A stretch of DNA of 17,728 bases from an uncultured Bacilli bacterium. Its GTDB lineage: Bacteria; Bacillota_I; Bacilli_A; RF39; UBA660. Position 1 is the stretch's first letter. Each line of letters begins with the position of its first letter. The stretch is from assembly GCA_947598425.1 (NCBI GenBank), contig CANQFH010000009.1, positions 1 through 17,728 of the forward strand, written 5' to 3'. The notes under the pieces are model-generated. The model was not told the origin of the DNA. It did no database searches and saw only the letters and a list, made by a program, of their open reading frames with translations. Shown piece after piece: positions 7,210-15,533 of this stretch. Made by a program: the position numbers and the translations under genes.

Positions 7210-7515
7210 ATGGTTCAAGAAATAACTGAAAAAGAATTTAATGAAGTTATTAAAAATGGGATAGTTGTAGTAGATTGTTATGCACCTTGGTGTGGTCCTT
7301 GTCGCTTGTTAGCACCAATATTAGATGAAATTGCCGAAACTAAAAGTAATATTAAATTCTATAAATTGAATACTGATGTAGCTGAAGAAGTTTGTTTAAA
7401 ATATAATATTATGTCTATTCCTAATGTCTTAATATTTAAAGATAATAAATTAGTAAATAATATAATTGGTTTAAAAGATAAAGAAGAAATTATTAATTTA
7501 TTAGATAATATTTAA
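7210..7515 (+). CDS. trxA: thioredoxin
   Basis: This is a 101-residue, single-domain thioredoxin that reduces protein disulfides in the cytosol, normally recharged by thioredoxin reductase. The active site WCGPC is intact at residues 27-31, with the buried acid Asp22 and the cis-proline at Pro71 (SIPNV). It has no signal peptide and is of usual length. Two further cysteines (Cys23 and Cys62) lie outside the active site; Cys23 replaces the more usual Phe in the DFYAPWC context. ATG 7210 has AAGGA six bases upstream. A helical protein gene follows after 51 bases, and the FAD/Rieske oxidoreductase is divergent. No thioredoxin reductase gene is present in the window. Confidence 0.95.
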   Translation: MVQEITEKEFNEVIKNGIVVVDCYAPWCGPCRLLAPILDEIAETKSNIKFYKLNTDVAEEVCLKYNIMSIPNVLIFKDNKLVNNIIGLKDKEEIINLLDNI

Positions 7516-7566
7516 GAATAAATAATTAATATTATTCCATAATAAAAATAGAAAGGGATAATATTA

Positions 7567-8004
7567 ATGAATGAGAATTTAGAATTATATAAACATATTT
7601 ATAAAGATAGTGATATGGCCATATTTACTATAAATAAATTATTAAAAGATTTAAAAGAGAAAGATAATAAAATAAAGGGAGTTATTGAAGATATTTTAAA
7701 AGAGTATGAAAAATATTATATTGAAAGTAAAGAATATTTAGAAAGTAATAATACTAGTTTAGATGAGAATACTCCTCTTAGTAAAATGGGTGCTAGTATG
7801 GGTATTAAAAAAGAAGTTAAAAGTGATAATAGTGATGCTAGTATAGCTGAAGTATTAATACAAGGTATTGCTATGGGTAGCTTAGATATGGAAAAGAGAA
7901 TAACTAATTATAAAAAAGAAGTAGATAAGAAAGAATTAAAGTTTGCAGAAGAATTTTTAAAATTCCAACAAAAAACTATTAATGAATTAAAAAAGTATTT
8001 ATAA
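7567..8004 (+). CDS. small helical-bundle protein, unknown function
   Basis: This 145-residue cytosolic protein is almost entirely helical by eye: helices at about 2-26, 30-60, 88-112 and 116-144, with a loop near 62-85 containing the sequence SKMGASMGIKK. This four-helix layout resembles ferritin-like or DUF-type stress proteins. The acidic and histidine residues that would make a di-iron centre are not clear: only one His (His10) is present, so metal binding is not supported. It has no cysteine. ATG 7567 is preceded by AAAGGG about ten bases upstream. It lies 51 bases behind thioredoxin, probably on the same transcript, which ends at the terminator that begins within its own stop codon. I do not recognise the family with confidence. 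Confidence 0.7.
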   Translation: MNENLELYKHIYKDSDMAIFTINKLLKDLKEKDNKIKGVIEDILKEYEKYYIESKEYLESNNTSLDENTPLSKMGASMGIKKEVKSDNSDASIAEVLIQGIAMGSLDMEKRITNYKKEVDKKELKFAEEFLKFQQKTINELKKYL

Positions 8005-8036
8005 AAGTATAATGTAATGTTATGCTTTTTTCTTTA
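8003..8036 (+). terminator. rho-independent terminator
   Basis: AAAAGTATAA (8003-8012) pairs with TTATGCTTTT (8020-8029) over 10 bp with one G-T wobble, around a 7-base loop. The T-rich tail is TTTTTTCTTT. The left arm overlaps the last two bases of the preceding stop codon. Confidence 0.8.
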
Positions 8037-8061
8037 GAATTTAAGATATTTTTGATATAAT
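8033..8061 (+). promoter_or_regulatory. extended -10 promoter of the RNA-modification operon
   Basis: TTTAGA (8033-8038), a 17-base spacer and TATAAT (8056-8061) form the promoter. The -10 is preceded by TGA, giving a perfect extended -10. Its -35 box overlaps the tail of the upstream terminator. The start site falls near 8068, at the ribosome binding site TAGGTGA, so the leader is very short. Confidence 0.6.
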
Positions 8062-8079
8062 ACCAGTAGGTGAATTTTC

Positions 8080-8928
8080 ATGTTAGTAACAAATGATTGG
8101 GAAGACTATAAAATATTAAAAGCTAGTAATGGTAAGAAGTTAGAAAGTTGGCATAACATTTTATTATTAAGACCAGATCCTGTCGTAACTTGGGATTTAG
8201 GAGATTTTCAAAATTATCCCATAAATGCTACTTATTATCGTAGTAATACTGGAGGAGGGCATTGGGAAAATAATTTAAAAACTCCTGAAAATCGGATAGT
8301 AAGTTATCATGATTTAAAATTTTTAATTAAAGAAATGGGATTTAAACATACAGGATTATTTCCAGAACAAGCAAGTAATTGGAATTATATTCGTAATAAG
8401 ATAAAAGGTAAAGATAATATAAAAGTTTTAAATTTATTTGCTTATACTGGAGCCTCAAGTATTGCGGCTTTAAAAGAAGGCGCTACTGTTGTTCATGTCG
8501 ATTCTTCTAAAGGAATGATTGAATGGGCTAAAGAAAATGTTAAAATAAATAATTTAGAAAATCAAGAAATCCATTTTTTAATTGATGATGTTATTAAGTT
8601 TGTTAAAAGAGAAGCAAGACGTGGTAATAAATATGATGGTATTATTATGGATCCTCCTAGTTATGGTCGTGGTGCCAATGGTGAAGTTTGGTCTTTAGAA
8701 AAAGATTTAGAGAATTTAATTAAGTTATGTAAAGATATTTTAAAAGAAGACTTCTTATTTTTCATAGTTAATACTTATTCTACTAATCTTCCTAGTATCA
8801 GTTTAGCTAATATTTTAAAAATTAATTTTCCTAATAAAAATATTTTAGTAGATGATTTAGCTTTACCTATAGATAATAGTAATCTTTATTTATCATGTGG
8901 CATAACTGGAAGGGTCGAAAATGAATAA
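8080..8928 (+). CDS. class I SAM-dependent rRNA methyltransferase (RlmI/YccW-like)
   Basis: This 282-residue enzyme of the Methyltrans_SAM group, which includes RlmI (23S rRNA 5-methylcytosine) and relatives, lacks the N-terminal PUA domain of E. coli RlmI. The SAM-binding motif I is LNLFAYTG (residues 117-124), motif II ends with HVDSS (139-143), and the catalytic-loop motif is DPPSYGRG (191-198), which in relatives positions the target base. The N-terminal third (HWENN, FPEQASNW) is typical of this short Gram-positive branch. The precise rRNA site cannot be read from sequence. It starts at ATG 8080 with TAGGTGA six bases upstream, and its end overlaps the pseudouridine synthase gene by eight bases. 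Confidence 0.9.
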   Translation: MLVTNDWEDYKILKASNGKKLESWHNILLLRPDPVVTWDLGDFQNYPINATYYRSNTGGGHWENNLKTPENRIVSYHDLKFLIKEMGFKHTGLFPEQASNWNYIRNKIKGKDNIKVLNLFAYTGASSIAALKEGATVVHVDSSKGMIEWAKENVKINNLENQEIHFLIDDVIKFVKREARRGNKYDGIIMDPPSYGRGANGEVWSLEKDLENLIKLCKDILKEDFLFFIVNTYSTNLPSISLANILKINFPNKNILVDDLALPIDNSNLYLSCGITGRVENE

Positions 8929-9571
8929 TTTAAATATATTATATGAAGATAATCATCTTTTAGTTGTCGAAAAATATCCTAATGTATTATGTCAAAGTGA
9001 TTATACTAAAGATTTAGATTTATTAACAATGTTAAAAAGTTATTTAAAAGAAAAATATCATAAACCAGGGAATGTTTATTTAGGTTTAGTGCATCGTTTA
9101 GATAGACCAGTCGGAGGAATAATGGTCTTTGCTAAAACTAGTAAAGCTGCTCAAAGATTATCTTTAGCTATTCAAAAACATGAAATTACCAAAGAATACT
9201 TATTAGTATGTCATGGTAAAGTAGATAATAATGGGATAATGGAAGATTATATTTTAAAACAAGATGATAAAAGTATTATTGATAATACTGGTAAATATGC
9301 TAAATTAGAGTATCAATTATTAGATTATAAAGATAATTTAAGTTTAGTTAAAGTTAATTTAATTACTGGAAGACACCATCAAATAAGAGTCCAATTTGCA
9401 TCTCGTAATCATGCTTTATATGGAGATCAATTATATGGAATTCAAGATAAAAAACCTATTGCTTTATATGCTTTTCATTTAAAATTTAATCATCCGGTTA
9501 CAAAAGAAGTAATGGATTTTAAATTATATCCTAAAAATGGTATCTGGGGGATTTTTAATTATGAAGCATGA
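8921..9571 (+). CDS. RluA-family RNA pseudouridine synthase
   Basis: This 216-residue enzyme isomerises uridine to pseudouridine in rRNA or tRNA. The RluA signature HRLDRPVGG is at residues 58-66 with the catalytic Asp61, and the GRHHQIRVQFA segment near the C-terminus belongs to the same fold. It is the catalytic domain alone, with no S4 domain, so it is shorter than RluD. It overlaps the methyltransferase gene by 8 bases and the U32 gene by 11 bases (ATG 9561), so it is translationally coupled on both sides. The Shine-Dalgarno is GGAAGGG, inside the upstream gene. Its stop codon is TGA, the only one in the window. The target site is not determinable. Confidence 0.92.
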   Translation: MNNLNILYEDNHLLVVEKYPNVLCQSDYTKDLDLLTMLKSYLKEKYHKPGNVYLGLVHRLDRPVGGIMVFAKTSKAAQRLSLAIQKHEITKEYLLVCHGKVDNNGIMEDYILKQDDKSIIDNTGKYAKLEYQLLDYKDNLSLVKVNLITGRHHQIRVQFASRNHALYGDQLYGIQDKKPIALYAFHLKFNHPVTKEVMDFKLYPKNGIWGIFNYEA

Positions 9572-11759
9572 ATTATTAGTACCAGTTGGTAATATGCCTT
9601 CTTTAATCTGTGCCATTAATGCTGGTGCTGATGCAGTTTATTTGGGTGGTAAAAAATTTGGTGCCCGAGCTTATGCTCAAAATTTTACTTTAGAGGAAAT
9701 TGATACCGCAACTAAAATGTGTCACTTATATGGTGTTAAAATTTATATTACTGTTAATACTTTAGTTTATGAAGATGAATTAGAAGAAGCCTTTAATTAT
9801 GTTAAAGAATTACATCAAATTGGAGTAGATGCTCTTATAATGCAAGATATTGGTTTAATAGATTTAGTACATAAAAGACTTCCTAATTTAGAAATCCATG
9901 CTTCAACTCAAATGCATAATCATTCTAAAGAAAGTATTGAATTTTTAAAAAGTTTAGGTATTAAAAGAATTGTCTTTGCTAGAGAATTACCTTTAAATTA
10001 TATTAATTCCATTGATACTGAATTAGAAAAAGAAGTCTTTATTCATGGTTCTTTATGTATCTCTTATAGTGGTCAATGTTATTTTTCAAAACGGGTTTTA
10101 AATCGTAGTGGTAATCGTGGTGAATGTGCTGGAATGTGTCGTCTTACTTACTCATTATATGAAAATAGTAATTTAATTAAAGAACCAGCTTATTTATTAA
10201 GTCCCAAAGATTTGTGTTCTATCCCTTATTTTAAATCTTTAATGGCTAGTAATATTAAATGTTTTAAAATTGAAGGACGAATGAAATCTTCAGAATATGT
10301 TTATATGGTAACTAAAATATATCGGAATTTAATAGATCAATATGAAAATAACCAAGAATTAAAAGTTAATGAAGAAGACTACTATTATTTACAAGCTATC
10401 TTTAATAGAGATTATACTGAAGGATATCTTCATAATGATTATGATATTATAAATATGGATGCTCCTAATCATCAAGGTATTAAAGTTGGTGATGTTATAG
10501 CTTTTAATAATAAAAAAATTAAAATTAAATTATGTCATGATTTAAGACAATTTGAAAGTATTCGTTTTCAAAATAATACTGGTTTAACTATTAATTTTAT
10601 GTATGATAATAAAGATAATTTAATAAATAAAGGCCATAAAGGTGAATATATTTATTTAGATAATATCATTAATTTAAAAGAACTTGGAGAAGTAATGCTT
10701 ACAAAACCTCTTTTGGATATACCTAATACAATAATTAAAAAAATACCTATAAATATTAAATGTATTGCTAAATGTCAACAACAATTAGAAATAATAGTAA
10801 CTGATGATGAAAATACCGTTAATATTTTAAGTGATAATGTTTTAGAAGTAGCAAGTAAAGTAAAAATGTCTTTAGAAAGAGTTAAAGAATCTTTAAGTAA
10901 GATTGGTAATACGTCATTTATAATAAATAATATTGATATTGATATGGATCCAGATGTTTTTATTCCCATGAGTATTTTAAATAATTTAAGAAGATTAGTA
11001 TTAGATAAATTAAAAAATACTAGAGAAAATAAATGCCCTAAATTTATTTTAAAAGATTATAAAGAAGCTAATATTAAACAAGATATTACACATAATTTAA
11101 ATATTTTAGTTAGAAATAAAGAACAAATAAGGGCATGTATAGATGCCAATATTCAAAATATTATTGTTAAAGATGAAAAATTATATGAAAAAGGTTTTAT
11201 TTATAAAGTACCTCGAGATAATATTAATCATGAGTATTCTTTTGATAAATTATTATTAACTGATTATGCTAGTATGCTAAAATATAGAGGTATGACTGAT
11301 TACTTTTTAAATATAACTAATCATTATTCTTTAAATATAATTAGTAAATATACTAATTGTACAATGTTATCGATAGAATGTAATTTAGATAATTTAAAAG
11401 ATATTATGAATCATAGTAATAATAAGAATGTTGAAGTATTTATATATGGTAATATAGAATTAATGTTACTTAAATATTGTCCATTAAATAAGTTAGTGAA
11501 TAAAGATAAAGTATGTCAAGTATGCTCTAATAATAATCATTATTATTTAAAAGATCGTAATAATTGTTATTATAAATTAGAGAATAACTCTACTACTCAT
11601 AGTACTACTATATTAGATACTAATAAAATTGATTTAATAGATAATATTAAGGAATTAAATGATATGGGGATAACTAATTATCGGATAGAATTATTAGATG
11701 AAGATTATAATGAAGTAATGGAGTTAATAGAAAGAGTAAGAAAAATATGGAAGAGTTAA
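9561..11759 (+). CDS. U32 family protein (RlhA/TrhP-like RNA hydroxylation, annotated peptidase)
   Basis: This 732-residue protein is of family U32, historically called collagenase-like peptidase. Characterised relatives RlhA and TrhP hydroxylate 23S rRNA and tRNA using prephenate-dependent chemistry and an iron-sulfur site. The N-terminal TIM-barrel half has VPVGN, GADAVYLGGKKFGARA and the U32 signature EVFIHGSLCISYSGQCYFS. Cys166, Cys173, Cys189 and Cys193 form the conserved four-cysteine cluster. The C-terminal half is more divergent (DUF3656-like) but keeps Cys640, Cys652 and Cys655 followed by YLKDRNN. I chose ATG 9561 over the in-frame GTG-like start at 9537 because GGGGGA (9546-9551) lies nine bases upstream and the protein then begins MKHELLVPVGN. 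Its position among RNA-modifying genes supports RNA hydroxylation rather than proteolysis. Confidence 0.9.
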   Translation: MKHELLVPVGNMPSLICAINAGADAVYLGGKKFGARAYAQNFTLEEIDTATKMCHLYGVKIYITVNTLVYEDELEEAFNYVKELHQIGVDALIMQDIGLIDLVHKRLPNLEIHASTQMHNHSKESIEFLKSLGIKRIVFARELPLNYINSIDTELEKEVFIHGSLCISYSGQCYFSKRVLNRSGNRGECAGMCRLTYSLYENSNLIKEPAYLLSPKDLCSIPYFKSLMASNIKCFKIEGRMKSSEYVYMVTKIYRNLIDQYENNQELKVNEEDYYYLQAIFNRDYTEGYLHNDYDIINMDAPNHQGIKVGDVIAFNNKKIKIKLCHDLRQFESIRFQNNTGLTINFMYDNKDNLINKGHKGEYIYLDNIINLKELGEVMLTKPLLDIPNTIIKKIPINIKCIAKCQQQLEIIVTDDENTVNILSDNVLEVASKVKMSLERVKESLSKIGNTSFIINNIDIDMDPDVFIPMSILNNLRRLVLDKLKNTRENKCPKFILKDYKEANIKQDITHNLNILVRNKEQIRACIDANIQNIIVKDEKLYEKGFIYKVPRDNINHEYSFDKLLLTDYASMLKYRGMTDYFLNITNHYSLNIISKYTNCTMLSIECNLDNLKDIMNHSNNKNVEVFIYGNIELMLLKYCPLNKLVNKDKVCQVCSNNNHYYLKDRNNCYYKLENNSTTHSTTILDTNKIDLIDNIKELNDMGITNYRIELLDEDYNEVMELIERVRKIWKS

Positions 11760-13897
11760 TAAAGGAATTAGAAATAAAGTTAAATATCAAAAAAGATAGT
11801 ATTAAAAATACTTTAAAATTATTAGAAGAAGGGAATACTATTCCATTTATAGCCAGATATCGTAAAGAAGTAACTAATAATTTAGATGAAATGCAAATAA
11901 GAAGTATTGAAGTTGAATATAGTTATTTAGTTAATTTACAAAAGAGAAAAGAAGAAGTTAAAAGATTGATAGATGAAAAAGGTTTATTAACCGCAGAATT
12001 AGTAAAAAAGATTGATAATGCCAATAAATTAGTAGAGTTAGAAGATATTTATCGACCTTTTAAGGAAAAGAAGAAAACTAAAGCTACTGATGCTATTAAT
12101 AATGGGTTAGAACCTTTAGCTAAAATGATTATGAGTTTTAATATTAATAATATTAAAGAAGTTGCTAAGAAATATTTAAATGATAAAGTTAAAGATATTG
12201 ATACTGCCATATTGGGAGCTCAATATATTATTGCTGAATGGATAAGTGATAATGATTATTATCGTAAACAAATAAGATATTTAACTTATCATAATGGTTT
12301 ATTAAGTGTTAAAAAGAAGAAAAATAGTATAGATGAAAATAAAGTATATGAAATGTATTATGATTTTAATAGCCCTGTTAAAAGTATGAAAATGTATCGG
12401 GTATTAGCTATTAATCGAGGTGAAGATGAAGGTATATTAAATGTTAATATTGATATTAATGAAAATTTAATTTATGAATTTTTAAATAGTAAAATAATTA
12501 AAAATAATAATAATGAAGAAGTCGTAAAGATAGTAAAAGATGCTATTAAAGATAGTTATAAAAGATTAATAAAGCCTTCAATTGAAAGAGAAATAAGAAA
12601 TGAATTATCTAATGAAGCCGAAGATGTTGCAATTGCTAACTTTAGTGAAAATTTAGAAAAATTATTAATGCAACCGCCTATTAAAGAAAAGATCGTTTTA
12701 GGGTTTGATCCTGCATACCGTACTGGTTGTAAATTAGCAGTTATTGATGCTACTGGTAAACCTTTAGATATCAGTGTTATCTATCCTCATGAACCTAAAT
12801 GTGAATATGAAAAAAGTAAACAACATATTCTAAACTTAATAGATAAATATCAAATTGATATTATTGCTATTGGTAATGGTACAGCTTCTAGAGAATCAGA
12901 GGCTTTTATAGCGGATGTTATTAAAAATGCTAAAAGAAAAGTAGAATATATTATAGTTAGTGAAGCTGGAGCATCTGTTTATTCTGCTAGTAAATTAGCT
13001 ATAGAAGAGTTTCCTAATCTGCATGTTGAAGAAAGAAGTGCTATATCTATTGGTAGAAGATTGGAAGATCCTTTATCAGAATTAGTGAAAATAGATCCTG
13101 AAAGTATTGGAGTTGGTTTATATCAACATGATGTTACTGAAAAGAAATTAAAAGAAAGTCTTGAATTTACTACAGAAAAAATAGTTAATAAAATTGGAGT
13201 TAATCTCAATACGGCATCAGCATCGATATTAAGATATATCTCGGGTTTAACTAAGAGTAATATTGATAAGATAATAGAATTTAGAAATAAATATGGATTA
13301 TTTAAAAATAGAGAAGAATTACTTAAGAAAAAGATTTTATCATCTAAAGTTTATGAACAATCTATTGGATTTTTAAGAATATTAAATGGTGATAATATCT
13401 TAGATCAAACTAGTATTCACCCTGAAAGTTATGATAATACTTTAAAATTGTTAGAATACTTAAAATTAGATTCTAAAGATATAGGTACTGATAAATTAAA
13501 AGAAGCCTTAAATAATATTGATGTTGATAATATAAGTAAGATATTAAATATCGATATATATACTTTAAATGATATTATTGTAGCTTTAATAAGTCCTAAT
13601 AGAGATCCTCGAGATATGTTACCTAAACCGCTACTTAAAAAAGATGTTCTCCATTTAGAAGATTTAAAAGTAGGAATGAAATTACAAGGTACAGTTAGAA
13701 ATGTTGTTGATTTTGGTTGCTTTGTGGATATTGGAATTAAAAATGATGGTTTAGTTCATATATCTAAAATGACTGATAAATATATTAAACATCCTAGTGA
13801 AATACTAGCAGTTGGTGATATTATTGATGTTTATGTAGATGATATTAATTTAGAAAAACAAAAAGTATCTTTAAGTATGAAAGAAGTAAATAGTTAA
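11747..13897 (+). CDS. tex: Tex-family S1 RNA-binding protein (YdcI/Tex)
   Basis: This 716-residue cytosolic nucleic-acid binding protein is of the Tex family, the bacterial relative of eukaryotic Spt6, linked to transcription and RNA processing. It is of full family length. Visible domains are a helical N-terminus (NTIPFIARYRKE at about 29-40), the YqgF/RNase H-like domain starting near residue 317 with GFDPAYRTG, the helix-hairpin-helix pair around 483-525 (NTASASILRYISGL and then GLFKNREELL), and the C-terminal S1 domain at about 641-713 (GMKLQGTVRNVVDFGCFVDI). The start overlaps the U32 gene by 13 bases and has only a weak Shine-Dalgarno, so its translation probably depends on coupling. 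This is the last gene of the operon; a hairpin follows at 13947. Confidence 0.95.
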   Translation: MEELIKELEIKLNIKKDSIKNTLKLLEEGNTIPFIARYRKEVTNNLDEMQIRSIEVEYSYLVNLQKRKEEVKRLIDEKGLLTAELVKKIDNANKLVELEDIYRPFKEKKKTKATDAINNGLEPLAKMIMSFNINNIKEVAKKYLNDKVKDIDTAILGAQYIIAEWISDNDYYRKQIRYLTYHNGLLSVKKKKNSIDENKVYEMYYDFNSPVKSMKMYRVLAINRGEDEGILNVNIDINENLIYEFLNSKIIKNNNNEEVVKIVKDAIKDSYKRLIKPSIEREIRNELSNEAEDVAIANFSENLEKLLMQPPIKEKIVLGFDPAYRTGCKLAVIDATGKPLDISVIYPHEPKCEYEKSKQHILNLIDKYQIDIIAIGNGTASRESEAFIADVIKNAKRKVEYIIVSEAGASVYSASKLAIEEFPNLHVEERSAISIGRRLEDPLSELVKIDPESIGVGLYQHDVTEKKLKESLEFTTEKIVNKIGVNLNTASASILRYISGLTKSNIDKIIEFRNKYGLFKNREELLKKKILSSKVYEQSIGFLRILNGDNILDQTSIHPESYDNTLKLLEYLKLDSKDIGTDKLKEALNNIDVDNISKILNIDIYTLNDIIVALISPNRDPRDMLPKPLLKKDVLHLEDLKVGMKLQGTVRNVVDFGCFVDIGIKNDGLVHISKMTDKYIKHPSEILAVGDIIDVYVDDINLEKQKVSLSMKEVNS

Positions 13898-13946
13898 TTT
13901 ATTTCTTTTTATTTATTACACTATATCGTAAAAAAATATAAATATT

Positions 13947-13977
13947 AAAAGTTATTACGGTTAATCGTAATAATTTT
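13947..13977 (+). terminator. hairpin, weak terminator candidate after tex
   Basis: AAAA-G-TTATTACG (13947-13959) pairs with CGTAATAATTTT (13966-13977): 8 bp plus 4 A-T pairs past a one-base bulge, with a 6-base loop. The T tract that should follow is only the four T of the arm, so this is either a weak terminator or an RNA structure. It is the only candidate end for the operon. Confidence 0.4.
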
Positions 13978-14019
13978 ATAAAAATAACATGGATTAAAAA
14001 TAGAATTCTTTTTCGAGTA

Positions 14020-14047
14020 TTGTTGAAAACCCTTAAGTTTTCAACAA
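14020..14047 (+). repeat. perfect 11-bp inverted repeat upstream of gltX promoter
   Basis: TTGTTGAAAAC (14020-14030) and GTTTTCAACAA (14037-14047) are perfect reverse complements around CCTTAA. No T tract follows on either strand, so it does not look like a terminator. It ends five bases before the predicted -35 box of gltX and may be an operator. Confidence 0.6.
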
Positions 14048-14052
14048 AATAA

Positions 14053-14081
14053 TTTAAAAAATACTAATAATATGATAAAAT
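14053..14081 (+). promoter_or_regulatory. extended -10 promoter for gltX
   Basis: TTTAAA (14053-14058), a 17-base spacer and TAAAAT (14076-14081) form the promoter. The -10 is preceded by TGA, giving an extended -10. The start site is near 14088, with AGGAAG (14089-14094) and ATG 14102 close behind. There is no room for, and no trace of, a T-box leader. Confidence 0.5.
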
Positions 14082-14101
14082 ACTAACTAGGAAGTGAGAT
14101 T

Positions 14102-15520
14102 ATGAAAGTACGTACAAGATTTGCACCATCACCAACTGGTTTTATGCATATTGGTAATTTAAGAACAGCTATATTTGAATATTTAGTAGCTAAAAAATAT
14201 AATGGCGATTTTATATTAAGAATAGAAGATACTGATCAAGAAAGAAAAGTAGAGGGTGCTATTGATTTTATTTATAAAACTTTAGAATTATGTGGTTTTA
14301 AAATAGATGAAGGCCCTAATAATCCTAAAGAATGTGGACCTTATATCCAAAGTGAAAGAAAAGATATTTATAAAAAATATGCTGAAGAATTAGTAAGTAA
14401 AGGTAAAGCATATTATTGTTTTTGTAGTGAAAAAGAATTAGAAGAAATGCGTGAAAAAGCAGCTTTAAGAAAAAGACCATTTTTATATGATGGTAGATGT
14501 TCTAAGTTAAGTAAAGAAAAGATTGCTGAAAACTTAGCTAATGGTATTCCTTATGTTATTAGACAAAAAATGCCGAAGATAGGAACTACTGTAATTGAAG
14601 ATTTAATATATGGTAAAATTAAAATAGATAATAGTATCTTAGATGATCAAATATTAATAAAAAGTGATGGTTTTCCAACATATAATTTTGCTAATGTTAT
14701 TGATGATCATTTAATGGGAATTACTCATGTTATTAGAGGTAAGGAATATTTAGATCAAACTGCGAAATATAATTTATTATATGATAGTTTTGGATGGGAA
14801 AAACCAACATATATTCATGTTGCTATGGTTCTAGGAAGTGATGGTAATAAATTATCTAAGAGAAATGGTGATGCTTCATTTATGGATTTATATAATGAAG
14901 GTTATTTACCAAGTGCGATAGTTAATTATTTAGTTTTATTAGGATGGAGTCCAAGTAATAATCAAGAAGTATTTACTATGGAAGAATTAATAAATAATTT
15001 TGATGAAAAAAGAATTAGTAAGTCTTCAAGTAGTTATGATGTAAAAAAATTAAATTGGTTTAATCAAAAATATATAAAGAATTTACCAGATGCAGAATAT
15101 TTAAAATTTATAAGACCATTTCTAACTTTAGATGTTAGTGATAAAAGTGAAGAATGGGTTAATAAATTATTATTAATATATAAAGATCATATATCTTATG
15201 GTAAAGAAATAAATGAAGTAGTAGATATTTTCTTTAAAGATGAAATTCATATCAGTGATGAATTACAAGAATTTTTAAATAGTGATGAAGCTATACCTAA
15301 AGTTATTAGTGAATATCGTCATGAAATTAGTAAAATAGAAGATTGGAATATTGAAAATATAGCTAAAGTAATAGATATTGTTAAAGAGAAAACGGGAGTA
15401 AAGGGTAAATTATTATATATGCCAATTAGAATTAAAATAAGTGGTGTTGAACATGGCCCTGAACTTCCAGATGAAATATATTTGATTGGTAAGGAAAAAG
15501 TGTTAGATAGATTAAAATAA
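14102..15520 (+). CDS. gltX: glutamyl-tRNA synthetase
   Basis: This 472-residue class I aminoacyl-tRNA synthetase charges tRNA-Glu in the cytosol. In many bacteria lacking GlnRS it also charges tRNA-Gln. The HIGH box is HIGN at 16-19 within FAPSPTGFMHIGNLRTA, and the KMSKS-type box is KLSKR at 250-254. A partial zinc-binding motif is visible at Cys106, Cys108 and Cys133; the usual fourth ligand soon after is not evident, so zinc may be lost. The anticodon-binding domain at the C-terminus (KGKLLYMPIR, then GPELPDEIYLIG) is complete. The start ATG has AGGAAG seven bases upstream. cysS follows after 13 bases in a shared transcript, as in many Bacillota. Confidence 0.96.
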   Translation: MKVRTRFAPSPTGFMHIGNLRTAIFEYLVAKKYNGDFILRIEDTDQERKVEGAIDFIYKTLELCGFKIDEGPNNPKECGPYIQSERKDIYKKYAEELVSKGKAYYCFCSEKELEEMREKAALRKRPFLYDGRCSKLSKEKIAENLANGIPYVIRQKMPKIGTTVIEDLIYGKIKIDNSILDDQILIKSDGFPTYNFANVIDDHLMGITHVIRGKEYLDQTAKYNLLYDSFGWEKPTYIHVAMVLGSDGNKLSKRNGDASFMDLYNEGYLPSAIVNYLVLLGWSPSNNQEVFTMEELINNFDEKRISKSSSSYDVKKLNWFNQKYIKNLPDAEYLKFIRPFLTLDVSDKSEEWVNKLLLIYKDHISYGKEINEVVDIFFKDEIHISDELQEFLNSDEAIPKVISEYRHEISKIEDWNIENIAKVIDIVKEKTGVKGKLLYMPIRIKISGVEHGPELPDEIYLIGKEKVLDRLK

Positions 15521-15533
15521 AGGAGAGGGTAAT

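Noticed and set aside
7516..7566. Inverted repeat GAATAA...TTATTC after thioredoxin as a terminator
   Set aside because: The stem is only 6 bp, all but one pair is A-T, the loop is about 10 bases and no T tract follows.
9537..9560. Earlier start for the U32 protein
   Set aside because: There is no good ribosome binding site before it, and the family N-terminus begins at the ATG at 9561, which has GGGGGA nine bases upstream.
9569..9571. TGA read as tryptophan (mycoplasma-type code)
   Set aside because: All Trp codons in the genes are TGG, no conserved frame contains an internal TGA, and the RluA-type protein ends naturally at this TGA.
13898..14101. T-box riboswitch in front of gltX-cysS
   Set aside because: No T-box sequence (GGTGGNACC type) or antiterminator is visible, and the predicted promoter leaves almost no leader before gltX.
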